From Proteobacteria bacterium UBA1148 (GTDB taxonomy: Bacteria; Pseudomonadota; Gammaproteobacteria; Steroidobacterales; Rariloculaceae), in NCBI GenBank assembly GCA_002311835.1, contig DBZY01000047.1, positions 1 through 14,982 on the forward strand: a stretch of 14,982 bases of DNA. The letters are read 5' to 3'. Below the pieces are notes generated by a model. The model ran no database searches. It worked only from the letters and a program-made list of their open reading frames with translations, and had not been told where the DNA came from. The position numbers and the translations under genes were made by a program. This document shows positions 1-7,243 of the stretch, in pieces (position 1 is the stretch's first letter; the number at the start of each line of letters is the position of its first letter).

Positions 1-867
1 GTGGAATCGGACTGGACGACCGAGTTGAGCCGTATTGGCTGGACCGCAGATTCTTTACAACCGGGGGACCGGATTGAGGTCATAGCTCATCCCGCAAGGA
101 ATCCGCAACGACACTACATGAATCTGATTTCTCTTGAAAAGGAGGATGGCACGGTGCTTACATCGTGGGACCTTAGGCCGGACGAAGCCCCCCCGCCTGC
201 AGTCCAAGCTGCCGGCATCGCCGGCACATGGTTGCCTGACCGAGACTTCCCACGCTTTTTCGGATTGACAGCTAGACTTGCCAATGAGAAAGGCCTGGCA
301 GCGCAGGAATCATTTGTAGAAACCGAGAATCCAGCCAGTGAATGTGTTCCTCACCCCTTACCTCAACGGCTGGGGAATCCACATGTGAATGAGATTCAGA
401 TACTTGATGACAGAGTTGTCATAACGGCGGAGACCGAGAGTGAGCAGAGAATCATTTACATGGATGGACGCGGGCACCCTGAGAACGGCGAGCTATCCCA
501 TCACGGCCATTCAATTGGGTGGTGGGAGGGAGACGTCCTAGTTGTTGAGACAACCCAGTTTGCGCCACATCGCAGAGGGAACGGGTTTGCTATTCCCTCA
601 AGTCCACAAAAGCGACTTACAGAAAGATATCATTTGAGTGAGAGTCGATTGCGGTTGATTGTTGACTATGTATTGGAAGATCCAGAGTATTTTTCAGAGC
701 CACTTATCAATTCTTTTGAATGGCAGTACGCGCCTCACATGAGCCTGATCCCCTTTAGTTGTGATCTTGAAGTAGCCAGACGTTATTTAGAGGGACTCAC
801 AGACGACTCATCAAGCGACCTCACACGCATGCGGACCACCTGCGTGGCTACTGGGCGATGCGAATAG
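1..867 (+). CDS. DUF6152-type bipartite secreted protein, 5' end cut by window edge
   Basis: Function unknown. This is the 3' part of a gene that begins before the window. The GTG at base 1 is an internal Val codon: the homologous gene on the minus strand at 12915-13955 has a matching Val-Glu-Trp-Thr at about residue 62. Roughly 60 residues (signal peptide plus the HHS and NPH motifs) are therefore missing. What remains has two parts. The end of the DUF6152-like domain (GW..., then a PGDRIEVIAHPARNP stretch, residues 13-35) is followed by a C-terminal domain with YMDGRGHPENGE (residues 153-164), GHSIGWWEGDVLVVETT (168-184) and DPEYFSEPL. Paralogues here share those motifs. The paralogue stops shortly after its Cys-Asp...Arg-Arg motif, whereas this protein runs on for about 20 residues and ends RMRTTCVATGRCE, which resembles an M20 peptidase motif. 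It lies about 100 nt upstream of a real M20 gene. Family membership is confident; the role is not known. Confidence 0.8.
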   Translation: MESDWTTELSRIGWTADSLQPGDRIEVIAHPARNPQRHYMNLISLEKEDGTVLTSWDLRPDEAPPPAVQAAGIAGTWLPDRDFPRFFGLTARLANEKGLAAQESFVETENPASECVPHPLPQRLGNPHVNEIQILDDRVVITAETESEQRIIYMDGRGHPENGELSHHGHSIGWWEGDVLVVETTQFAPHRRGNGFAIPSSPQKRLTERYHLSESRLRLIVDYVLEDPEYFSEPLINSFEWQYAPHMSLIPFSCDLEVARRYLEGLTDDSSSDLTRMRTTCVATGRCE

Positions 868-889
868 CCCGTGGTGTCCCAAAAGGGCT
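826..889 (+). pseudogene. Possible remnant of an M20 peptidase gene fused to the preceding CDS
   Basis: Bases 826-852 encode RMRTTCVAT in the frame of the upstream gene. The same nine residues occur in the intact M20 peptidase at 1911-1937, and 22 of 27 bases agree. The differences are mostly at third codon positions, as expected for diverged coding homologues. Past the stop codon there is a second, weaker match: CCCAAAAGGGCT (878-889) against CCCCAACGGGCT (1971-1982), which encodes Pro-Gln-Arg-Ala in the intact gene. The spacing between the two matches is 25 versus 33 nt. In M20 proteins the RTTCVAT and ALPQRA motifs are neighbours, so both matches keep family order. I infer a decayed fragment of an M20 paralogue left by deletion, now supplying the C-terminal tail of the upstream protein. 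Chance similarity of a short segment is the alternative. Confidence 0.4.
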
Positions 890-968
890 AGCATGGGGCT
901 GCCCCTGCAACAGGTATAGCGTCGCTGGCTAATTCGTTTGCGATTACTGACTCTAAGAAGCATTGAAG

Positions 969-2390
969 ATGATTCAGACTAGTTTGAAAACAATAATTAT
1001 GGGGGCGGTCGTGACTTGGCTCTGGGTACAGATGCCTGTCCTCGGCCAAGAGAATTACAGCCAGCCCCACCAGCAGCTAGCTCGAGAGCTTTTGAGAGAA
1101 TTGGTCGAGATTGATACTACTCACAGCACAGGCAGTACCACAGTCGCGGCGCAAGCTCTTGCCGGACATCTTATTGCGGCTGGTTTTACGGACAGAGAAG
1201 TGCAGGTGCTGGAGGAGGTGCCGCGCAAAGGGAATCTTATCGTGCGGTTTCGAGGCCGCGATGCGGGTAGTAAGCCGTTACTCCTGCTTGCACACTTGGA
1301 TGTGGTCGAAGCTGACCCCGCCGATTGGACACTCGACCCCTTTAAGTTCACCGAACTTGGTGGTTATTACTATGGCCGCGGAACTCTTGACGATAAGGAT
1401 GAGGCGGCCATCCATGTAGCTAACCTAATACGCCTCAGGGAAGAGGGTTTTGTCCCAGATCGCGACATAATCGTAGCGCTCACGGCTGACGAAGAAGGAG
1501 GAGTCCACAACGGAGTTGCCTGGCTCTTGGAAAATCATCGAGATCTGATTGATGCGGAATTCGCTCTCAATGAGGGAGGAGGTGGATATTCACAAGACGG
1601 TCGGCACGTCTCCAACAACGTTCAGGCTAGTGAGAAGATATATCAAAGCTTCAGGCTTCAGGTGGTCAATAGGGGGGGGCACAGTTCACTGCCCGTAAAA
1701 GAGAATGCGATTTACCGACTCGCGGACGCACTCGGCAAGATCAGAGACTACGATTTTCCCGTTAAACTGAATGAAGTTACTCGAATATTTTTTGAACGCT
1801 CGGCAGCGTTAGAACCTCCAGAAATCAGTGCAGCGATGCACGGCATTCTGCAAGATGCGCCAGACTCTCAGAGCATTGAATTACTGTCTACGATGCCGGC
1901 TTACAACGCACGCATGCGCACTACCTGTGTTGCCACTCTTCTGGATGCGGGTCATGCTGAGAATGCATTACCCCAACGGGCTCAAGCTGTCGTGAACTGC
2001 CGCATATTGCCTAACGAGCTACCAGAAGATGTCCAATCAATGCTCGAATCTGTGATTGCGGATGGACGGGTGTCGGTGATGCCCTTGGATGATGCGAAGC
2101 CATCGCCCCCTTCACCACTCGTTCCTGATGTTTTGGGGCCCATTGAGAGGATTACCGAGGAAATGTGGCCTGGTGTGCCCGTGATACCCATAATGAGCGC
2201 GGGCGCGACTGATGGGCTCTATTTAAGAAATGCGGGGATTCCGGTTTACGGTGTATCAGGGATATTTAGAGAGCGTGGTGACAATCGCGCACACGGGCAG
2301 GACGAGCGGATTCTTGCGAGCGCATTCTTCGACGGGCAAGAGTTTCTTTACCGACTTACGAAGGAACTCTCCCAAACGCATGGGCTATAG
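969..2390 (+). CDS. Secreted M20-family zinc metallopeptidase
   Basis: Predicted to hydrolyse peptide or acyl-amino-acid amide bonds with a two-metal site, outside the cytoplasm. Numbering is from the ATG at 969, which I prefer to the in-frame TTG at 963 because an AAGAAG stretch ends 8 nt before the ATG. Residues 1-27 form a signal peptide ending VLGQ. The M20 set is complete: LAHLDVV with His109 and Asp111, GRGTLDDKD with Asp141, DEEGG with catalytic Glu175 and metal ligand Glu176, Glu202, and the last ligand His442 in RAHGQDE. The lid/dimerisation domain carries RGGHSSLP (His238) and the RMRTTCVAT and NALPQRA motifs (315-338). At 473 residues it has the usual length for exported M20 peptidases. 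The substrate cannot be read from the sequence; carboxypeptidase, dipeptidase or aminoacylase are all possible. It stands alone on the plus strand, convergent with the dehydrogenase gene. Confidence 0.93.
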   Translation: MIQTSLKTIIMGAVVTWLWVQMPVLGQENYSQPHQQLARELLRELVEIDTTHSTGSTTVAAQALAGHLIAAGFTDREVQVLEEVPRKGNLIVRFRGRDAGSKPLLLLAHLDVVEADPADWTLDPFKFTELGGYYYGRGTLDDKDEAAIHVANLIRLREEGFVPDRDIIVALTADEEGGVHNGVAWLLENHRDLIDAEFALNEGGGGYSQDGRHVSNNVQASEKIYQSFRLQVVNRGGHSSLPVKENAIYRLADALGKIRDYDFPVKLNEVTRIFFERSAALEPPEISAAMHGILQDAPDSQSIELLSTMPAYNARMRTTCVATLLDAGHAENALPQRAQAVVNCRILPNELPEDVQSMLESVIADGRVSVMPLDDAKPSPPSPLVPDVLGPIERITEEMWPGVPVIPIMSAGATDGLYLRNAGIPVYGVSGIFRERGDNRAHGQDERILASAFFDGQEFLYRLTKELSQTHGL

Positions 2391-2471
2391 GTTGGGAATG
2401 GTATGACATCCAAGATTGCCAGTTGAACTCTACTCATCAATCTCCCTCTCAAAATCTAAAATCAAAAGCGA

Positions 2472-3986
2472 TCATTCAGTACCGGGTACTAGCATCCGGA
2501 TGGTGCCGTCCTGTCTTGAGGTAATGAACAGTTCGCCATCACGACTGCGGCTGATGTGCATGTCTGCACGGGCGACTGTTGTGCCCATTTTTTCGCCCAC
2601 TAATTCCCGTAACGTGACATCCGTGCGGTTTCCATTAGCCTCGCGTACGTAGAGCTGGATCTCTTCAACTGATCCTACTGTCTGCGGAATCCCATCGTCA
2701 GCCGCTTTCATCGCAGCTAGATCGGTTGCAAACAGGCGTCCACGCACAAGCTCGCCAAATACAAACTTGCCGCGAAGCGCAGGGATGCTGCCGCGGTAGG
2801 CGAATCCGGCCGTTATAGCTTGTCCTTCGCCGTGGTCGTACATTGCTACGGGGTAGGTGAATCCATCCTCTGTTTGTCCATCTAAAACATCCGGCGGGAG
2901 TGGGAATACTTCTCGCAGGTTTCCATCGGGAAAATAGACTCCGTTGTTGAAAATTCCTTCACGCCGCATCCAGCCATAGTTATTTCCCTCATGAACGATA
3001 TTGACCTCTTCAACTTGGCTCATACCAACGTCTCCGGCAAACATTGTTCCGTCGATTGGATCCCACGATAGACGATGAGCATTCCGGAAACCGTAGGCAT
3101 ATATTTCACCAAACGTTTCGGGATCGTTATCCGATGCAAAGTGGTTAATTTCTGGAATCGTGTAGTCTCCGACTCCTTTTGTTCCGCTGGACTCGGATGG
3201 GCTACGCGGGTCGATGCGCAGGATTGCGCCGGCTAGGGTGTCAAGGCGTTGTACCTGGCTCGGGTTACTAGCGTTTGGTCCGCCGCCGTTGCTGAATCCT
3301 AAATCACTGCCACTTGTGTAGAGCAGTCCGTAGTCAGGGTCTTCGGGCGCTGACGTTGGATTGAATCCGAGGTATCCGAATGGGTGGCGGAACCACTCAA
3401 CAACGTGCCCGACGCGAAGCAATTCGCGTCGGGTACCCTCAAACGTATCCGCAGAGGGGTCAGTTGTGCGCCATTCGGTGATAACACTATGGTAGGTTAC
3501 ATCATCGTTATTGAATCCAGGTGGGATAAAATCCGGTGTAGCTTCGTTAGGATTTCCTGTTTCGCCGTGCACAGTGTAGAACAATCCATTCCGTACAAAC
3601 TCGGGGTGAAACTCGAAGCCAATGAATCCACTCTGTAGGGAGTCGTAGAAGCTACTCGAGAACACTTCTGCCACATTCGCGTATAACGAGGGCTCGTTGT
3701 TGCCATTGAGTAGATATAGCAGTCCGCGCGAGTCGTTAGCGAAACGCCGCCCATCCGGCAGATCGCGAACGAAGCTTACTCGCGCCCAACCTAATGTAAG
3801 TGCATCACCCTCTGCCTGATGTAATGCACGCGTATCCGGGAGTCGTGCAACCTCTCTGATTTCAACGCTCAGGCCCTGTTTTGTAATCTCTGTCGGGATA
3901 GGATCACTGATCTGCGCCTGAATCGCACCGGCAGTCAAAAAAACCATGGTGACAAGCAAAGTAGTTATTGTTGTGTGCGCACGCAT
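2472..3986 (-). CDS. PQQ-dependent glucose/sorbosone dehydrogenase (GSDH) family protein, exported
   Basis: Six-bladed beta-propeller of the soluble GSDH/L-sorbosone dehydrogenase family, expected to oxidise a sugar or sugar-like alcohol in the periplasm using PQQ. The start is the ATG at 3986: AGGAGG lies 4 nt upstream, while the ATG at 4001 lies upstream of that site. This gives 504 residues. Residues 1-24 are a signal peptide ending AIQA. Family motifs seen in order are RRFANDSRGLLYLLNG (blade 1), GFIGFEFHPEF, FYTVHGETGNPNE, the GSDLGFSNGGGPNA stretch, GAILRIDPR, YAYGFRNAHRLSWDP, AGDVGMSQVEEVN, NNYGWMRREG and a late RGSIPALRGKFVFGE blade. The GFRNAHRLSWDP...DVG...EEVN...NYGW order is the classic family core. 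The substrate is unknown, and some members of the fold are not dehydrogenases. It lies downstream of the GT9 gene on the same strand, but a 171-nt gap with its own promoter-like signals suggests separate transcription. Confidence 0.88.
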   Translation of the reverse strand: MRAHTTITTLLVTMVFLTAGAIQAQISDPIPTEITKQGLSVEIREVARLPDTRALHQAEGDALTLGWARVSFVRDLPDGRRFANDSRGLLYLLNGNNEPSLYANVAEVFSSSFYDSLQSGFIGFEFHPEFVRNGLFYTVHGETGNPNEATPDFIPPGFNNDDVTYHSVITEWRTTDPSADTFEGTRRELLRVGHVVEWFRHPFGYLGFNPTSAPEDPDYGLLYTSGSDLGFSNGGGPNASNPSQVQRLDTLAGAILRIDPRSPSESSGTKGVGDYTIPEINHFASDNDPETFGEIYAYGFRNAHRLSWDPIDGTMFAGDVGMSQVEEVNIVHEGNNYGWMRREGIFNNGVYFPDGNLREVFPLPPDVLDGQTEDGFTYPVAMYDHGEGQAITAGFAYRGSIPALRGKFVFGELVRGRLFATDLAAMKAADDGIPQTVGSVEEIQLYVREANGNRTDVTLRELVGEKMGTTVARADMHISRSRDGELFITSRQDGTIRMLVPGTE

Positions 3987-3990
3987 AATC

Positions 3991-3996
3991 CCTCCT
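3991..3996 (-). promoter_or_regulatory. Shine-Dalgarno AGGAGG that fixes the GSDH start
   Basis: A perfect AGGAGG on the minus strand lies 4 nt before the ATG at 3984-3986. It falls just inside the longer open frame that starts at 4001. This shows the translation start is the downstream ATG and not the ATG at 4001. Confidence 0.8.
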
Positions 3997-4024
3997 AACA
4001 TGAATTGAACGCAATGCGAAGATG

Positions 4025-4075
4025 TGTGAGAAGTATTAGCTGTCTACTGTGGCATGTAAAGTATGTTTTCTCACA
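4025..4075 (-). promoter_or_regulatory. Candidate promoter of the GSDH gene bracketed by an inverted repeat
   Basis: On the minus strand a TTTACA (4060-4055) and a TAATAC (4038-4033) are separated by 16 nt, a weak match to -35 and -10 boxes, ending about 47 nt upstream of the GSDH ATG. The pair is bracketed by perfect 8-bp inverted arms: TGTGAGAA at 4025-4032 and TTCTCACA at 4068-4075. Such an arrangement could serve paired operator half-sites. The inverted repeat is visible directly; the promoter reading is tentative. Confidence 0.25.
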
Positions 4076-4112
4076 GTTGAGCGGCAGAATCACTGAAATT
4101 TCGGTCAAATGG

Positions 4113-4129
4113 TCGTGAACCGCTCACGA
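4113..4129. other. Short hairpin downstream of the GT9 gene
   Basis: TCGTGA (4113-4118) and TCACGA (4124-4129) form a perfect 6-bp stem with a 5-nt loop, 29 nt past the GT9 stop codon. No T-run follows on either strand, so a rho-independent terminator is not supported. It may be a protein-binding palindrome or chance. Confidence 0.25.
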
Positions 4130-4157
4130 ACTTTCCATAACAAACTGTCTGTTAATA

Positions 4158-5228
4158 TTATTTGATATCTTGTTCTTCGAACGCTACCGATAATTTTTTA
4201 ACAACATCGGGCACAGTAATCAAATTCATAGCGTCCGGATTACGGACTCGCTTCCCCCACCGAACCTTCTCAATCTCAACACCGAACTGACTTCGTACTG
4301 CTTCAGGATACTTGTCTACAACTAGATGCTGGCTTGCGTAGGGGCCCGTGCGATGACGATTAGATGTCGCATACAATCCAACAACCGGTGTTCCAACTGC
4401 GGTGGCCATATGGGCCGGCCCCGAGTCTGGGCAAAGTAATACAGTCGATTTTTCTATAAGGGCAAACAGTTGTTTCAGAGTGGTTGCGCCAATTAGATTA
4501 ACGATTTTATTTTGAGCTTGTTCGCATATCTGTTTTCCGTAGCGTCGTTCTGTTGCCGTAGATCCGCCGGTGAGAATAACTTTTGCGCCGTAACTCTTAG
4601 ATGCATAGTCGGCAATCTCTGCGTAGTGTGTAATGTCCCAGTTTCTGAAGTTCCGAAGGCGCTGACCCGCACATGGGCTGATTAATAATATGGGGCCTGA
4701 GCCATTGATATGTTTTAGAGCAAAGTAACGGTCGGCATGGGAGAGAGGAATATCCCAGCGAAGCTCTCCCCGTTCGATACCAAGTACTCTAGTGAATTCA
4801 AATAGACCATCCATGACATGCTGATGAGGGTTGGCTGGAATGCGTTCGTTACAAAAGAACCATTGAGAGTCTCGAGCTCGGGCGTGATCGAAGCCGAGGC
4901 GTGTCTTTGAAGAAACCATAAGGCTAATGAGATTTGCTCGCATTGAAGCGTGCATATGCAGCACGACGTCAAAGTTTTGGTTTCGGAGTTTACGATGAAT
5001 ATCAAGGTAGGCCCCAAGGCCTTTATGCTTGTCGAAGACCAAAAATTCAACACCTTCCAATCCTTCTAGAAGGCTGTGCTCAATACGTCCAATTATCCAG
5101 GTGAGTTTTGTGTCTGGCCAGGCGGTTTGTATCGAACGGACGACTGGGACGGTATGACACGTATCCCCTATCGCAGACAGCCTAATGATGCAGAGTTTTT
5201 TTGGTGGGAGATCGAGTGTCGATAACAC
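4158..5228 (-). CDS. ADP-heptose:LPS heptosyltransferase-like protein (GT9)
   Basis: Predicted cytoplasmic-face transferase that adds a heptose (or related sugar) from an ADP-sugar to a lipid A-core acceptor. At 356 residues it is of normal GT9 length. The N-terminal Rossmann half begins LCIIRLSAIGDTCHTVPVVR (residues 13-32), the acceptor-side motif, in which Asp22 corresponds to the conserved Asp of the WaaC motif MGDVLHTLPAL. The C-terminal half holds the nucleotide-sugar motif CPDSGPAHMATAVGTPVVGLY, with GPY shortly after. The start is a GTG at 5228-5226 with no clear Shine-Dalgarno sequence; no other start precedes the conserved motif, so it is accepted. The gene is divergent from the GT4 gene at 5402, and the two probably belong to one surface-glycan locus. 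Which heptose position or acceptor is used cannot be decided, and some GT9 proteins use other sugars. Confidence 0.88.
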   Translation of the reverse strand: MLSTLDLPPKKLCIIRLSAIGDTCHTVPVVRSIQTAWPDTKLTWIIGRIEHSLLEGLEGVEFLVFDKHKGLGAYLDIHRKLRNQNFDVVLHMHASMRANLISLMVSSKTRLGFDHARARDSQWFFCNERIPANPHQHVMDGLFEFTRVLGIERGELRWDIPLSHADRYFALKHINGSGPILLISPCAGQRLRNFRNWDITHYAEIADYASKSYGAKVILTGGSTATERRYGKQICEQAQNKIVNLIGATTLKQLFALIEKSTVLLCPDSGPAHMATAVGTPVVGLYATSNRHRTGPYASQHLVVDKYPEAVRSQFGVEIEKVRWGKRVRNPDAMNLITVPDVVKKLSVAFEEQDIK

Positions 5229-5401
5229 GGCTGTCTGTTACCCTAAAAATTATTAAAAAATAATACGCCAAAGCATTAGATTTCGATACGGTGGGGTTAG
5301 GGATATTCATAGGCTATGCCATGGAGGCGTATTTAGGACAAAGCCCTGATCTCGGAGCAGAGCAGCTCCAATGATAGAATGGGCGCATAAAACGTCAAGA
5401 T
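5229..5401. promoter_or_regulatory. Divergent intergenic region between the two glycosyltransferase genes
   Basis: This 173-nt AT-rich spacer must carry the promoters of both divergent genes. A TATTAT at 5265-5260 (minus) is a plausible -10 box for the GT9 gene, and a TAGAAT at 5375-5380 (plus) one for the GT4 gene. Neither has a convincing -35 box at the right distance. ATTATT/AATAAT (5249-5264) and GGAGC/GCTCC (5354-5369) can form short stems. No Shine-Dalgarno sequence stands before the GT4 ATG. Confidence 0.3.
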
Positions 5402-6544
5402 ATGCGAACTATCAAAGCCCTGTGCATCACCGACGATTTTGATCGTCCAACTGTTGCGACCTTTATTGGTATGCACCGTGCAGGTATTGATCTCACAGTG
5501 GTCCGACCACCGCCTCGAGATGGGCTCGAAGCGGAATTGGCGAATAAATCCCCGAATTATGATCAGCAGATAGCGTCGGGTTGTGCCGCCCTCAGCGAGG
5601 CGGGCGTGCGGCTTGTGGGTTTTGAGTTTCGGGGCTTTTCCAAGGCCACTGATCGAGAGCTTCTTCGGGTTGAGTTGCGGGATGGTGGTTACGATGTTCT
5701 TCATGTTTTCGTCAATAAGGCCTTACAGAACGGTCTAGCGGCTACTAGAGGATTATCGACCCGAATAGTTGCCTATCGCGGTATCGTTGGGAACGTCAGT
5801 TTTTTTAATCCGGTCTCCTGGAAACGTTTTCTAAACCCTAGAATCGACAGGATCGTCTGTGTTGCCGATGCTGTTCGAAACCATTTCCTTCAGATGCGGC
5901 CTGCTTTTTTGCGTCTACCAGGGGATCGGCTAGTAAAGATTTATAAGGGCCACAGCCTAGAATGGTATGCGGACCCACCCGCTGATCTACAGGAATTTGG
6001 TATCCCATCAGGTGCGTTCGTGGTTGGATGCGTAGGTACTTACAGACCGCGAAAGGGTATTGAGCAACTTATCGAAGCGATGGCTAAACTGCCAGAACAT
6101 TGGCAGGCGCACCTGCTCCTGGTTGGTTATATGGATAGTCCGGTGCTTGAAAAAAAGATTGCTCAGAGCCCTATCGCAGAGAGAATTCACAGGTCAGGTT
6201 ATCGTCAGGATGCACCACTGCTTACCGCTGCCTGTGATGTCTTCGTATTACCCTCTGTCAAGCGTGAAGGACTCTCGAGGGCTCTTATCGAGGCGATGGT
6301 TTACCGTATTCCATCTATTGCGACCGATTGTGGCGGTAACCCAGAACTTGTTGTTGACGGTGTTACTGGGCTGCTAGTTCCGGTCCGTGATCCCGGTGCG
6401 ATCAGTGACGCAATCTGTCGGATGTATAAAGATCCTGATATGCGTCGACGAATGGGTAAGGCAGCACGCGATCGTATTAAGACCAGTTTCAGAATCGAAG
6501 ATACAATAGAACAGACCATAGCTCTTTATCAGAGCCTTGTGTGA
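5402..6544 (+). CDS. GT4-family glycosyltransferase
   Basis: A GT-B fold retaining transferase, likely using a nucleotide sugar to extend an LPS, O-antigen or capsule chain at the cytoplasmic face of the inner membrane. It has 380 residues with no signal peptide. The N-terminal acceptor domain runs to about residue 200 and includes YDVLHVFVNKA (97-107) and a SFFNPVSWKRFLNPRIDRIV segment. The donor domain starts at VVGCVGTYRPRKGIEQLIEA (207-226), where Arg215 and Lys218 fit the phosphate-binding pair. It then shows VFVLPSVKREGLSRALIEAM with Glu289 and Glu297 making the EX7E motif, and GGNPELVVDGVTGLLVPV (311-328). The ATG at 5402 has no obvious ribosome site, but the first strand (KALCITDDFDR) fits it. 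Donor and acceptor are not readable. Divergent from the GT9 gene, which supports a shared surface-glycan role. Confidence 0.88.
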   Translation: MRTIKALCITDDFDRPTVATFIGMHRAGIDLTVVRPPPRDGLEAELANKSPNYDQQIASGCAALSEAGVRLVGFEFRGFSKATDRELLRVELRDGGYDVLHVFVNKALQNGLAATRGLSTRIVAYRGIVGNVSFFNPVSWKRFLNPRIDRIVCVADAVRNHFLQMRPAFLRLPGDRLVKIYKGHSLEWYADPPADLQEFGIPSGAFVVGCVGTYRPRKGIEQLIEAMAKLPEHWQAHLLLVGYMDSPVLEKKIAQSPIAERIHRSGYRQDAPLLTAACDVFVLPSVKREGLSRALIEAMVYRIPSIATDCGGNPELVVDGVTGLLVPVRDPGAISDAICRMYKDPDMRRRMGKAARDRIKTSFRIEDTIEQTIALYQSLV

Positions 6545-6732
6545 GAATTCTGGCTCGGGAGATTTGCGGTGAACCTGCTATCTATGATTATTGGCTCGCT
6601 CTGGTTGGAGAAACCTCGAGTCTTACGATTGTCAGGTGCTCCGAACCCGGTGGGCAAGAGGTATTATTTCTGGCAGTATTTTGGTTTCCACATTCGAACG
6701 CCAGGAGAAACATGGTTAGGAGCGTGAGATGA
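6541..6732 (+). CDS. Possible 63-residue ORF of unknown function
   Basis: I do not recognise this product. The frame opens at a GTG whose last two bases begin the TGA of the GT4 gene (GTGA overlap) and closes at a TGA that overlaps the ATG of the DUF6152 gene (ATGA overlap). It fills the 184-nt gap between those genes exactly. Overlaps at both ends are typical of translationally coupled genes, and this is the only argument for it. Against it: there is no ribosome site before the GTG, no motif, signal peptide or clear membrane segment, a mixed and Trp/Arg/Cys-rich composition, and a good ribosome site for the next gene inside it (AGGAG at 6718-6722). Untranslated spacer is as likely. Confidence 0.22.
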   Translation: MRILAREICGEPAIYDYWLALVGETSSLTIVRCSEPGGQEVLFLAVFWFPHSNARRNMVRSVR

Positions 6733-7100
6733 AGCTAAGATCTTTGGGCCTTTCTATCATTTCTACTCTTGTTGTGGCGGTCTCCGCTTCTGCGCATCAT
6801 TCACACGGTGCCTATCGGATAACGGAGTACACGCGAATTGAAGGGGTTGTGACAGATTTTTACTGGATTAATCCCCATGCCTGGATCTATCTCCAGGTTG
6901 TTGATACTGAGGGGCAGCCAGAAATCTGGGCTCTAGAATCCGCAGGTGCTAGCACGCTTGTCAACATTGGGGTTAATCGTGATGATATTAAAGTCGGTGA
7001 TACGATCTCCGCTAAATGCCATCAGCTCAGAGATGGCGCCAACGGATGCCTTCTCGGGTTTATCACAACCGCGAATGGCGTAGAGAAAGAATGGGACTAG
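6729..7100 (+). CDS. DUF6152 family protein, single-domain, exported
   Basis: A 123-residue secreted protein of the uncharacterised DUF6152 family. The ATG at 6729 is preceded by AGGAG (6718-6722). Residues 1-22 are a signal peptide ending in an Ala-Ser-Ala cleavage box, so the predicted mature chain starts His23-His24-Ser-His26. The body has IEGVVTDFYWINPHAWIYL (residues 38-56), with the family Trp-x-Asn-Pro-His motif (Trp46, His50), then PEIWALES, and DIKVGDTISAKCHQLRDG (86-103), matching the family's VGD...H..RDG pattern. It lacks the YMDGR/GHSIG domain carried by the three other DUF6152 genes in this window. It follows the GT4 gene on the same strand but has no evident functional tie to it. 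The clustered His residues suggest metal binding; that is inference. Confidence 0.88.
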   Translation: MKLRSLGLSIISTLVVAVSASAHHSHGAYRITEYTRIEGVVTDFYWINPHAWIYLQVVDTEGQPEIWALESAGASTLVNIGVNRDDIKVGDTISAKCHQLRDGANGCLLGFITTANGVEKEWD

Positions 7101-7151
7101 CATGATACAAAGCCTGAATCAGTACTTTCTCTAAATTACAGATCAACTGAT

Positions 7152-7209
7152 CCGGTATTGGGATGCCGGGTACGTGCGATGACACCTGCTTTCAGCAAAA
7201 GCGGGTGTC
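7152..7209 (+). other. Two consecutive hairpins between the DUF6152 and NHL genes
   Basis: Hairpin 1 pairs CCGGTAT (7152-7158) with ATGCCGG (7163-7169): seven pairs with one G-T, 4-nt loop. Hairpin 2 pairs GACACCTGCTTT (7181-7192) with AAAGCGGGTGTC (7198-7209): twelve pairs with one G-T, 5-nt loop. No T-run follows hairpin 2, which ends 23 nt before the ribosome site of the NHL gene. It may be an mRNA-stabilising or processing structure, or a rho-assisted end of the upstream transcript. The stems are clear in the sequence; the function is not. Confidence 0.5.
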
Positions 7210-7232
7210 TGGAAGATAACAACAACAATCAC

Positions 7233-7238
7233 AAGGAG
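7233..7238 (+). promoter_or_regulatory. Shine-Dalgarno AAGGAG that fixes the NHL gene start
   Basis: AAGGAG ends 5 nt before the ATG at 7244. An in-frame GTG at 7238 overlaps this site, so it cannot be the start. The ATG at 7244 is chosen. Confidence 0.75.
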
Positions 7239-7243
7239 TGATC

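Noticed and set aside
1..3. GTG at base 1 as the true start of the first gene
   Set aside because: Alignment with the paralogue places it as an internal Val; the signal peptide and HHS motif lie before the window.
963..965. TTG at 963 as start of the M20 peptidase
   Set aside because: The ATG at 969 has better spacing to the AAGAAG stretch and directly opens the signal peptide.
5333..5704. 123-codon minus-strand frame in the divergent spacer and GT4 gene
   Set aside because: Mostly opposite the GT4 coding region, no recognisable motif; it would also remove the space needed for promoters.
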